Of a stretch of 64,000 nucleotides of DNA, positions 54,862 to 63,147 are shown piece by piece; position 1 is the stretch's first letter, and each line of letters begins with the position of its first letter. Source of the DNA: Eubacteriales bacterium (GTDB lineage: Bacteria; Bacillota; Clostridia; Lachnospirales; Lachnospiraceae); contig JAUNHC010000007.1 in the NCBI GenBank assembly GCA_030524175.1, positions 62,001 through 126,000 of the forward strand. The letters are read 5' to 3'. The notes below the pieces were generated by a model. It saw only the letters and a list, made by a program, of their open reading frames with translations. It searched no databases and was not told the DNA's origin. The position numbers and the translations under genes are program-made.

Positions 54862-56197
54862 AAGCAGTCTGTTTCTGAAAATATTTTTATTGCTGGCAGT
54901 ACTTCTGTTTTCTGTAAGTTTCCTGCTTTATGGGATTGTTATGGCGGTTATGCCGGGGAGTTATCAGGCGCTGGCGGCATCTGATTACAATGAGCAGGTA
55001 AGAAAGCTTGTAACCGGATTGGAGGGAAGTTCCTTAGAAGAAGCAAATGACCGGCTCTATCATTTTTGCTTTGAATACAATGCTGCTGTTAAATTAGAGG
55101 GGAATGGTGATATTATTTCCTATGGCGGGGAACCGGAGCAGAAAGATACGAATGCTGTGCAGACAGCAACTGCTGTTTTAGAGTTGTCAGACGGAACATA
55201 TCAGCTTTATGTCAGCAGTTCCGGCAAGTTAGCAAATCAGATTACAGAGACTTTTTGGCGGCTGCTCCCTGTGATCACAGTGATCGTCCTCATTATTTCT
55301 TTTGGGGCAGCATTTTTTGTTTCGCGATTTCTGACGAAGCCAATTATAGAAATCAGCGGGATTTCCAAACGTCTGACTGCACTGGATATGACTTGGAGAT
55401 GTGACACTTCACGTACAGATGAAATTGGAATCCTTTCTGCAAACCTGAATACAATGGCGGGCCGCCTGGATAAAGCTCTCAATGAATTGACGGAAGCAAA
55501 TAAAGAATTGCAGGCAGATATTGAACGGGAACGCCGTCAAGAGAAATTGAGGGTGGATTTTTTTCGGTCAGTTTCACACGAGTTAAAAACCCCGGTTACT
55601 GTTCTGAAAGGTGAATTGGAGGGTATGATCTACCAAGTGGGTGAATACAAAGACCGGGACAGACATCTTCGGCAGTCTATGCGGACAGTGAATGAAATGG
55701 AATTATTGCTGCAGGAAATTCTTTCAGCTTCCCGGATGGCGGGTACAGATTTTAATCTGGCGGTTTCTGATGTGGATCTGAGTCGTCTTATCCGTGAGTG
55801 CTGCCGTAAATGGCAGGGTGCCGCGGAGGACAGGGAGCAACGGTTTACAACGGAGATTGAAGATTTCTGCCGTTATCAAGGCGACTTTGTTTTCCTGCAG
55901 AAAGCTGTTTCCAATGTGATTGGGAACGCTGTCCTCCATTCCCCAAAATGTGGAGCTATTACGGTTACTTTCAAAGACAGAGAGCTGCGTGTGGAAAATA
56001 CCGGAACTTTCATTGCGGATGAAGACCTGGACCATATTTATGAGCCGTTCTATCGGATTGACGCTTCTCGCAACAGCAAAACCGGCGGCAGTGGTTTAGG
56101 GCTGTATATTGTGAAAAACATTTTGGAACGCCATGGTTTACGGTATCAAATCTCAAATACCGACAATGGAGTATGTTTTACTATTGATTTTTCATAG
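54845..56197 (+). CDS. Sensor histidine kinase
   Basis: A 450-residue membrane kinase. Two helices (about 10-35 and 135-160) surround a short extracytoplasmic domain, then HAMP (TKPIIEISGISKRL), the dimerisation His in FRSVSHELKTPVTV, N box VIGNAVLHSP, and G2 box TGGSGLGLYIVKNI. The G1 box reads VENTGTF instead of DxGxG. It starts at TTG 54845, well spaced from GAGGGGTGGG; the open frame from 54803 extends into the regulator gene. Small sensor domain and position before ABC transporter genes match BceS/antimicrobial-peptide-type systems. Confidence 0.9.
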   Translation: MIQKIKSSLFLKIFLLLAVLLFSVSFLLYGIVMAVMPGSYQALAASDYNEQVRKLVTGLEGSSLEEANDRLYHFCFEYNAAVKLEGNGDIISYGGEPEQKDTNAVQTATAVLELSDGTYQLYVSSSGKLANQITETFWRLLPVITVIVLIISFGAAFFVSRFLTKPIIEISGISKRLTALDMTWRCDTSRTDEIGILSANLNTMAGRLDKALNELTEANKELQADIERERRQEKLRVDFFRSVSHELKTPVTVLKGELEGMIYQVGEYKDRDRHLRQSMRTVNEMELLLQEILSASRMAGTDFNLAVSDVDLSRLIRECCRKWQGAAEDREQRFTTEIEDFCRYQGDFVFLQKAVSNVIGNAVLHSPKCGAITVTFKDRELRVENTGTFIADEDLDHIYEPFYRIDASRNSKTGGSGLGLYIVKNILERHGLRYQISNTDNGVCFTIDFS

Positions 56198-56267
56198 TTA
56201 TAATATTATTGAGCCGGGGTGTTCATATGAGCAGTCCGGCTCAAACTATATCAAAACTTCCCCTGGG

Positions 56268-56300
56268 CTCCACCGGAGCTTCACTTTTCTTCTGTATGAT
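56268..56300 (+). promoter_or_regulatory. Repeat-type promoter 2 (before first permease)
   Basis: CTCCAC (56268-56273) - 5 bp - CTTCAC (56279-56284), 10 bp, -10 box TATGAT (56295-56300). Both hexamers are identical to those of promoter 1. Confidence 0.7.
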
Positions 56301-56330
56301 CACCCTATCAACTTACAGGAGGAACTATTT

Positions 56331-57623
56331 ATGAATGTAGTAAAACGAGCGGTTTTTTATATCATCCGCAAGTGGAAAAAGAGCTTTTTAATCTTTTCTA
56401 TTCTATTTGCAGCTTCGGTGCTGGTCCTATCCGGGCTTGCCATTTCGGATGCGCAGGAAGAACAGACGGAAGAGCTGCGGGGAACAACCGGTGTAAGCTT
56501 TACCGTAAGCCGTAATACGGCAACTGGCGGTTGGAGCAGCGGTGCAGGCGGATCATACAGTACCCAGGAATTTCTTTCTGACAAAATGCTGGAGAGCATT
56601 GGAAGCATTGACGGAGTCAAGGGTTATAATGCCTCGGTCAGGACAATCCTCTGCCTGTCTGATATGGACGGGCGTTGGCTGGAACAAATGCTGCCAAAAG
56701 GATATCCAATGGTTGACTGCCAATTCTACTCCTACGGCTGCATTAACTCAGAATACAATTCCCTGTTTCTTTCAGGAGCGTTAGTTATGTGCGAGGGCAC
56801 AACGATCACACCGGAAAAAGACAACGGAATCGTTATCAGCAGGGAGATTGCCCATAAATACGGTTTCAAGGCAGGCGATACGCTGCAGGCGGTGAACAAT
56901 CCTCTTTCTGACGATAAAACACTGACATTAGAGATCACAGGCATTTTTGATATTGCCGCGGATAAAACCGATGAAAAGAATAATTATAATGAAGCCTCCT
57001 ATTATGACTACGCTAACTATGCCTTTGTCAGCGAAGCAGCTATGAAAGACTTGTTGGAAAACTATGCTGATGTGGGCTATGCATCTGCGGATTTCTTTGT
57101 ATCAGACCCCGGGCAGCTGGACGCAGTCATACAAGAAGCACAGCGGATGGATTCTGTCAACTGGAACAACTTTGTTGTAACTGCCAATGATGAAGTATAT
57201 GAGAGGGTGGAATCTGCTGTATCGGATATGGGAACTCTGCTTTCCACACTCATTGTACTGATAACCGCAGTGAGTGCGGCCGTAGTGGTTTTGATTCTCT
57301 CTATGTGGATGCGAAGCCGTACAAAAGAGATTGGAATTTTACTGTCCGTTGGAATCCCGAAGGTTTTTATTCTTTTACAGTATGTATTAGAAACGTTGTT
57401 CATTGCAGTTGTATCTTTCCCCTTATCTTATTTCTTTGCCGGGAGAGCAGCAGGAAGCTTAGGGAGGATATTTGGAAAAACAACTGCGGTCATTTTAGTC
57501 ACTCCCCAGCATTTTATGACAGCGGCTATTGCGGGAACAGTCCTCTTAGTGTTTTCAACGCTTCTTTCCTGTATTCCCGTAATGCGTTACCGGCCGATAG
57601 AAATTTTGTCTCAAATGGAGTAA
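56331..57623 (+). CDS. MacB/FtsX-type ABC permease (first)
   Basis: A 430-residue permease with one N-terminal helix (MNVVKRAVFYIIRKWKKSFL, then the segment), a large extracytoplasmic domain (about 45-290) and three C-terminal helices in an FtsX domain (TKEIGILLSVGIPKVFILLQ coupling region). Within the external domain is the family stretch ITPEKDNGIVISREIAHKYG. The ATG at 56331 follows AGGAGG; the frame is open from 56133 but overlaps the kinase. It pairs with the next permease and an ATPase to form an exporter or peptide-sensing complex. Confidence 0.88.
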   Translation: MNVVKRAVFYIIRKWKKSFLIFSILFAASVLVLSGLAISDAQEEQTEELRGTTGVSFTVSRNTATGGWSSGAGGSYSTQEFLSDKMLESIGSIDGVKGYNASVRTILCLSDMDGRWLEQMLPKGYPMVDCQFYSYGCINSEYNSLFLSGALVMCEGTTITPEKDNGIVISREIAHKYGFKAGDTLQAVNNPLSDDKTLTLEITGIFDIAADKTDEKNNYNEASYYDYANYAFVSEAAMKDLLENYADVGYASADFFVSDPGQLDAVIQEAQRMDSVNWNNFVVTANDEVYERVESAVSDMGTLLSTLIVLITAVSAAVVVLILSMWMRSRTKEIGILLSVGIPKVFILLQYVLETLFIAVVSFPLSYFFAGRAAGSLGRIFGKTTAVILVTPQHFMTAAIAGTVLLVFSTLLSCIPVMRYRPIEILSQME

Positions 57624-57629
57624 GTATAT

Positions 57630-58970
57630 ATGAACAGTATAAAACGAGCGGGTTTTTATTTGGTACGGAAAAAGGGCAAGAGTCTCTCTTTGCTGTTGTT
57701 CCTGTTGGTAATGGCAACCATGATGTTGACCTGTATTTCCATACAGACCGCGGCCAAAGACGCAGGGGCTAATGTGCGCAAAGCTCTAATGGGAAGTTTT
57801 ACCGTCAATGCAAAAACACTTGAACATGGATTGGAAGAAAGTTGTATTGAGCAGATTCTCTCCATAGACGGGCAGAGCGGAAACTATAATCTGCGCTCTT
57901 ATACACAAGCCGTTTTCTTTGATAAAGAGGGCAATCCTCTCACGATCAGAACAGAGGGAGCGGCTGCAGTGCCGGAGGGGTATGAACATGCCGGGAAGGT
58001 TGCAGCAAACAGCTGCTCTGAAAAGGACACCTATTTCACCGAGGCAGGGTTCTCTTTGACAAAGGGGAAAGCTATTACACCAGAAGATAAAAATGCAGTA
58101 CTGCTCCACGAAGATTTTGCAGAACGAAACGGACTTACCCTTGGAGATACGTTATTTTTAGGAAGTGTTACAGAAGAGGATATAAAAACTGAAGTAACGG
58201 TACAGGGGCTTTTTACCAACACAGCTGAGCAAGATTCTCTTGGAAGGGCACCTTCCTATGATCTCTATGAAAATGTGGTGTTTACCGATATCTCTGCGTG
58301 TTCTATGCTGGTCTATGGTGAAACCGGATACTGCCAATATGGTGATTTCTATGTAAATGATCCGGAAATGCTGGATTCTATCATAGATAAGGTGAAAAAA
58401 ATACCCGGTATGGAATGGCAAAAATGTATTGTCACGAAATACGACAAGGACTATCAAAACGCAAAATCGTCATTAGAATCGCTGCATAATATCCTTCTTG
58501 CTTCTATGACAGTTATCACTGGCATATGTTTTCTCATTTTGGTCCTGCTTCTCATTTTCCGGATGAGAAACAGAGTACACGAGGTTGGAGTGCTGATGGC
58601 AATGGGGATCTCTAAGAAATCTATTTTAATACAGCAATTACTGGAAGTGTTTGCAGTGGCAACCATATCATTGGTGCTGACCTTTCCTGCCAGCTCTCTG
58701 ATCTCCGGTCAGACGGCAAGTTCACTGCTCTCACAGGCAGACACTGCCGAATATGAAGTGGTCAATCTTGTGGGAAACACCAAACAATCCAATACACAAG
58801 CATTATCTCCCCAGGGAACATTATTGGCAGAAATTCAAGTATCTATTTCAGCAAAAGACTATTTATCAGTTTGGGCGATAGGGCTTACACTTTGCGGTGC
58901 AGCGACTTCCATCGCATTGTGTCCCGTACTAAGGATGAAGCCAAAAAACATTCTATCGCAAATGAGTTAA
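57630..58970 (+). CDS. MacB/FtsX-type ABC permease (second)
   Basis: A 446-residue paralogue of the permease upstream. It starts MNSIKRAGFYLVRKKGKSLS and has the same 1+3 helix plan. The external domain has ITPEDKNAVLLHEDFAERNG; the FtsX coupling segment is VHEVGVLMAMGISKKSILIQ. It begins 6 bp after the first permease stop and ends 16 bp before the ATPase gene, so a heterodimer of two permeases with one ATPase is likely. Confidence 0.88.
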   Translation: MNSIKRAGFYLVRKKGKSLSLLLFLLVMATMMLTCISIQTAAKDAGANVRKALMGSFTVNAKTLEHGLEESCIEQILSIDGQSGNYNLRSYTQAVFFDKEGNPLTIRTEGAAAVPEGYEHAGKVAANSCSEKDTYFTEAGFSLTKGKAITPEDKNAVLLHEDFAERNGLTLGDTLFLGSVTEEDIKTEVTVQGLFTNTAEQDSLGRAPSYDLYENVVFTDISACSMLVYGETGYCQYGDFYVNDPEMLDSIIDKVKKIPGMEWQKCIVTKYDKDYQNAKSSLESLHNILLASMTVITGICFLILVLLLIFRMRNRVHEVGVLMAMGISKKSILIQQLLEVFAVATISLVLTFPASSLISGQTASSLLSQADTAEYEVVNLVGNTKQSNTQALSPQGTLLAEIQVSISAKDYLSVWAIGLTLCGAATSIALCPVLRMKPKNILSQMS

Positions 58971-58986
58971 AGGAGGCAGGATCATT

Positions 58987-59622
58987 ATGAATATTTTAGA
59001 GGTAAAGGGCGTAGAGTACGCCTATGAAAACAAAAGAAAGATTTTGAAAGGGATAGACGCCCAATTGGAGCAAGGGAAAATGTATGCCATTCTTGGTCCC
59101 TCCGGATGCGGTAAAACAACGCTGCTTTCTCTGTTGGGAGGGCTTGATGCGCCAAGCAGGGGCAAGATACTTTTTGAAGGACAGGACATTGCCGAAACCG
59201 GACTGGCGGAACACCGCCGTCATCATATTTCATTCGTGTTTCAAGGGTATAATCTTATCGACTATTTGACCCCAGCCGAGAATGTTGCGCTCACCAGCAG
59301 TCTGCCGCCCCTGCCTGTTTTAGAACGGCTGGGACTTACCAAGGAGGAATCAAAACGGAATGTGCTGAAGCTCTCCGGCGGCCAGCAGCAGCGTGTAGCC
59401 ATTGCCCGGGCATTGGCAAGTGAAGCCCCCATAATCCTCGCAGATGAGCCAACCGGAAATCTTGATGAGGACACGGCACAGGACATTACAAAAATACTCA
59501 AAGCCAGCGCACATGAACAGGGAAAATGCGTGGTGATGGTCACCCATTCTAATGAGTTGGCAAACCAGGCAGATGTTATCTTTTGGTTGAAGAAAGGGGA
59601 ATTAAGTGACGGTCTAAGGTAA
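58987..59622 (+). CDS. ABC exporter ATPase (LolD/MacB type)
   Basis: A 211-residue ATPase for the two permeases upstream. Walker [10 protein letters not shown], signature [16 protein letters not shown], Walker [14 protein letters not shown]-loop MVTHSNELA. The ALA...DEPTGNLD pattern is typical of the LolD/MacB/BceA group. An AAAGGAGG site precedes the ATG. Slightly short at the C-terminus, as usual for the group. Confidence 0.93.
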   Translation: MNILEVKGVEYAYENKRKILKGIDAQLEQGKMYAILGPSGCGKTTLLSLLGGLDAPSRGKILFEGQDIAETGLAEHRRHHISFVFQGYNLIDYLTPAENVALTSSLPPLPVLERLGLTKEESKRNVLKLSGGQQQRVAIARALASEAPIILADEPTGNLDEDTAQDITKILKASAHEQGKCVVMVTHSNELANQADVIFWLKKGELSDGLR

Positions 59623-59664
59623 TGTATTCGGATTAAAACGGCATACTACAGATTTTTCGTGAAA

Positions 59665-59697
59665 ATTCATATTAGCTCCACAATAGTGTGATAAAAT
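59665..59697 (+). promoter_or_regulatory. Repeat-type promoter 3 (before second response regulator)
   Basis: ATTCAT (59665-59670) - 5 bp - CTCCAC (59676-59681), 10 bp, -10 box TAAAAT (59692-59697). The left hexamer is degenerate but the spacing is identical to the other three sites. Confidence 0.6.
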
Positions 59698-59722
59698 CCA
59701 ATAGAAGGAGGTAGGTACATGG

Positions 59723-60388
59723 ATGGCTACACTATTGATTGTTGAGGATGATATGGACACAAATGAGGCAGTATGCGAATACCTGCAGGAAGCGGGGTAC
59801 CATACAATATCTGCATTGGATGGGGAAGAAGCAATCCTGCTTTTTTCCAAACATAAAATTGATCTTGTTGTTTTGGATATTATGCTGCCGAAAATCAGCG
59901 GCCTGGTTGTCTTGAATACCATTCGCAAAACAGACCAGACACCGGTTCTCATGCTGACGGCTATGGAGGATGAATACACGCAGATTGCAAGTTTTGACGG
60001 ATTGGCTGACGACTATATAACGAAGCCCTTTTCTATGATTATTCTGGGCAAGCGGATTGAGGCCTTACTGCGCCGGAGCTGCCGGAATGAAAACGCAGTA
60101 ATATGGAAATACGGTACATTGACGGTTAATTTTTCTGCCTATTCCGCCCAGGATTCCAGGGGCGAGATTGATATCACCGCCAAGGAACTGGAACTGCTCA
60201 GGTTCTTGGTGGAACATAGGGGGCTGGTGCTGTCCCGTACACAGATTCTGGACGCGGTATGGGGGGAAAGCTCCTATGTCATTGACCGTTTGGTGGATAC
60301 TTATATTAAAAATCTGCGTAAAAAGCTGAGTCTTGACTGTATCAAAACAGTGAAAGGCGTTGGCTATAAACTTGAGGAAGAGAAATGA
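59723..60388 (+). CDS. OmpR-family response regulator (second)
   Basis: A 221-residue regulator similar to the one at 54190. The receiver has IVEDDMDTNEA, VVLDIMLPKISG with Asp near residue 51, LTAMEDEY and DDYITKPFSMI. The winged helix ends with DRLVDTYIKNLRKKL and GVGYKLE. A GGAGGT site precedes the ATG. Its end overlaps the next kinase gene by 4 bp (ATGA). It sits behind repeat-type promoter 3. Confidence 0.93.
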   Translation: MATLLIVEDDMDTNEAVCEYLQEAGYHTISALDGEEAILLFSKHKIDLVVLDIMLPKISGLVVLNTIRKTDQTPVLMLTAMEDEYTQIASFDGLADDYITKPFSMIILGKRIEALLRRSCRNENAVIWKYGTLTVNFSAYSAQDSRGEIDITAKELELLRFLVEHRGLVLSRTQILDAVWGESSYVIDRLVDTYIKNLRKKLSLDCIKTVKGVGYKLEEEK

Positions 60389-61797
60389 AAAAGTTAAAAA
60401 TATTTCCGAAGACTTTTTTATATACCTTGGGCCTGATGCTGATCATTGTGCTGCTTTCCCATGGGCTGATTTACTTCCTTATGCCAAAGGCGTACCACCA
60501 TCAGAAACAAAAGGCATTAGAAACGGATATTTTTTTGTTGGAGCAGGAAATTACCGATGCGGCACCGGAGGACAGGCTTTCTGCGGTGACCTCTTTTGCT
60601 GCCGGATGGAAAGCAAATATTTCTGTATATTATGAGGGCCTTACCTATGAGGTGAATTTACTCGGGGAGGAAAGTGATACCTTTGACGCCCCGGGGAGTA
60701 AGAAAGATACCATTGTCAGATTCAGTAAAGATGATCACGGTTCAAAAATATCCTTGGCTGAAAATACGACCGGCGGTGCTGACTTTTTTAGGGTTTCACA
60801 GAAGTTTTCAGATGGGAAAGGGCACGTTCAGGCGGTGGTTTCCCGTCAGCAGATAGAGGAGGCTGTCAGTGCTGTATTGGCCATACTTCCATTGACCGCT
60901 GCGATATGTACTATTATTTCTGCTCTGTTTGCATTTTTTTATTCCAGAATGCTTACAAGGCCTATTTGTCAGATCAGCAGTGCCACGGAAAAGATGCAGC
61001 GGTTAGAGCCGGAGGCCCGTTGTATGAATGAAACGCAGGATGAGATTGGTGTGCTGGCTGACAATGTGAATGGTTTATACCATAATCTTCTGACAACCAT
61101 TCATGAATTAGAGCAGGAGATCAGGAAAGTGGAAGAGGCAGATGTGCAGAAAACTAATTTTCTCCGGGCAGCGTCCCATGAACTGAAAACTCCGGTTACA
61201 GCCGTGAACGCCATACTGGAGAATATGATTTTGGGCGTAGGCAGGTATAAAGACCGGGATACCTATCTCGCCAGATGTAAAAAGCTGATGGAAGGACTTG
61301 CAGATATGATACGGGATATCCTTGACACAACCAGGACGGAGTTTTCAGGCGGGCAGGAGCTTATAGAAGTTGATCTTGCAGATACCCTCAAAGGTGTGGC
61401 AGAGCCGTATGAAATCATAGCAAAGACAAAAGGAATTAAGTTTGACATGCAGCTTGAGGAGCCTTTTGTTGTGCAGCTTCCAAGGGGAATGATTGAGAAG
61501 GCCCTCTCTAACATTGTGGCAAATGCGGTTTCCTATACAAGAGAAGGAGGTATCATTTCTGTTTATTTAGGGGAGGGCCGGATTATTATAGAGAATGAGT
61601 GTGCCGTTATATCGCCGGACCATCTTTCCCATATCTTTGAGCCATTTTACCGGACGGACTATGGGCGCAGCAGAGTGACAGGCGGAAATGGGCTGGGGTT
61701 GTATATTGTTTCGTCTATTCTGAAGTCTCTCAGCATCAAATACAAATTTGTTCCCTCTGAGGTGCTCAACGGGATGTCCTTTCAGATTTTATTCTAG
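60385..61797 (+). CDS. Sensor histidine kinase (second)
   Basis: A 470-residue membrane kinase with two helices (about 12-32 and 170-190), a small external domain, HAMP (TRPICQISSATEKMQ), the His in LRAASHELKTPVTA, N box IVANAVSYTREGG and G2 box VTGGNGLGLYIVSS. The G1 box is replaced by IIENECAVI, lacking the usual Asp-x-Gly-x-Gly. It is translationally coupled to the regulator upstream and precedes the second permease set. Confidence 0.9.
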   Translation: MKKLKIFPKTFLYTLGLMLIIVLLSHGLIYFLMPKAYHHQKQKALETDIFLLEQEITDAAPEDRLSAVTSFAAGWKANISVYYEGLTYEVNLLGEESDTFDAPGSKKDTIVRFSKDDHGSKISLAENTTGGADFFRVSQKFSDGKGHVQAVVSRQQIEEAVSAVLAILPLTAAICTIISALFAFFYSRMLTRPICQISSATEKMQRLEPEARCMNETQDEIGVLADNVNGLYHNLLTTIHELEQEIRKVEEADVQKTNFLRAASHELKTPVTAVNAILENMILGVGRYKDRDTYLARCKKLMEGLADMIRDILDTTRTEFSGGQELIEVDLADTLKGVAEPYEIIAKTKGIKFDMQLEEPFVVQLPRGMIEKALSNIVANAVSYTREGGIISVYLGEGRIIIENECAVISPDHLSHIFEPFYRTDYGRSRVTGGNGLGLYIVSSILKSLSIKYKFVPSEVLNGMSFQILF

Positions 61798-61818
61798 CTT
61801 TATATTTTGAGATTCTGA

Positions 61819-61851
61819 TTTCATACTGGCTCCACATACTGCCCATATAGT
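61819..61851 (+). promoter_or_regulatory. Repeat-type promoter 4 (before third permease)
   Basis: TTTCAT (61819-61824) - 5 bp - CTCCAC (61830-61835), 10 bp, -10 box TATAGT (61846-61851). Same geometry as the other three. Confidence 0.6.
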
Positions 61852-61903
61852 TTCCATATACAGTTGTTAAGATACCTCCATCACACGATAGGAGGTATTC
61901 TTT

Positions 61904-63136
61904 TTGGACATTTTTAAGCGGGCCGTTCTTTTTAATATACGGAAAAAAGAAAAAAGCCTGACACTTTTTTTGCTTTTTGCATTGATCACATTATTCACTA
62001 CAGTGGGTTTTTCCGTTCTGAATGCAGCACAGTCGGCAGCAGCCAGGCTCCGGGAAACCATAGGGGCATCTTTTACGCTGCAGGGGAAGCCTGAGGAATT
62101 CGATTTCAGTACAGACGGGAAACATTACAGCACACAGCTGGTTCCTATATCACAGCAGATGATTGATGGGATCACAAATAATAAGGAGATAAAAGGGTAT
62201 AATGCCCGGCAGTCAGCTCCGGTGTATGCAGATGGTCTGTACTTCACCTCCGGCACTTCATACGGAACAATTTCCGCAAATACTGCGACAGAGTGGAACC
62301 GCAATTTCACCAACGGAACCCTGACTCTGGAGAGGGGGAAACATATTACGGGAGAAGGACATGGGACGGCCCTGATCAGCCGGGAGCTGGCAAAGGAAAA
62401 TAATCTGGATGTGGGTGACTGCATATCTATTTCTTATGCAGAAGATAATCTGGCTGCAAATGCAGTGCCTTTACAGATTGCAGGTATCTATGTGAGCGAT
62501 GCGGATATGGAGTTTGACAATGACACAATTTTTACAGGACATGATAGTTATTGGGAATTAACCGGGGATACCCCAGGTACTTTTTCAGGCGGCGTGGACT
62601 TTTTTGTAACTGATCCGGCCAGGCTTGATCTGGTCATAGAGCAGATTCGGAAAAATGAATCTGTCATGTGGGATAATTATATACTGCAGGCGGACGCGAC
62701 GGAATATAAGGCCATAGCTGATCAGCTGGCATCTATGAGACGGCTTACCACACTCTTGATTGTTTCATCGGTGGTTGTCAGTGCGGTTATCCTGTTTCTG
62801 ATTCTTTCTATGCGGATAAAGAGCCGTATCCATGAGACGGGTATATTGCTTGCGGTTGGAGTTTCTAAAGGTGCAGTCATTTTGCAGTTTATAACAGAGA
62901 CAATGGTTCTCCTGTTTCTGGCAATCTTGGTTTCCTGCCCCATTGGTTATGCAGCAGCAGTGCAGATTGAGACTTTCCTCCAGGACAGGATAGGGGTGAT
63001 CAGCATAGGTGTTCCCGTTCCCACACTTTTACTGCAATATTCCGTTGAGACAGTCATTGTCCTGTTTGGCGTGGCGGCAGCGGCTTATCCTATTATCAAA
63101 CTGAAACCAAAAGACATTTTATCCAAAATGAGTTAA
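61904..63136 (+). CDS. MacB/FtsX-type ABC permease (third)
   Basis: A 410-residue paralogue of the permeases at 56331 and 57630. It starts at TTG 61904, 8 bp after AGGAGG, as MDIFKRAVLFNIRKKEKSLT. The external domain contains ITGEGHGTALISRELAKENN, matching the other paralogues, and the FtsX region HETGILLAVGVSKGAVILQF with three helices. The next permease begins 11 bp after the stop. Confidence 0.88.
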   Translation: MDIFKRAVLFNIRKKEKSLTLFLLFALITLFTTVGFSVLNAAQSAAARLRETIGASFTLQGKPEEFDFSTDGKHYSTQLVPISQQMIDGITNNKEIKGYNARQSAPVYADGLYFTSGTSYGTISANTATEWNRNFTNGTLTLERGKHITGEGHGTALISRELAKENNLDVGDCISISYAEDNLAANAVPLQIAGIYVSDADMEFDNDTIFTGHDSYWELTGDTPGTFSGGVDFFVTDPARLDLVIEQIRKNESVMWDNYILQADATEYKAIADQLASMRRLTTLLIVSSVVVSAVILFLILSMRIKSRIHETGILLAVGVSKGAVILQFITETMVLLFLAILVSCPIGYAAAVQIETFLQDRIGVISIGVPVPTLLLQYSVETVIVLFGVAAAAYPIIKLKPKDILSKMS

Positions 63137-63147
63137 GGAGAAAAATT

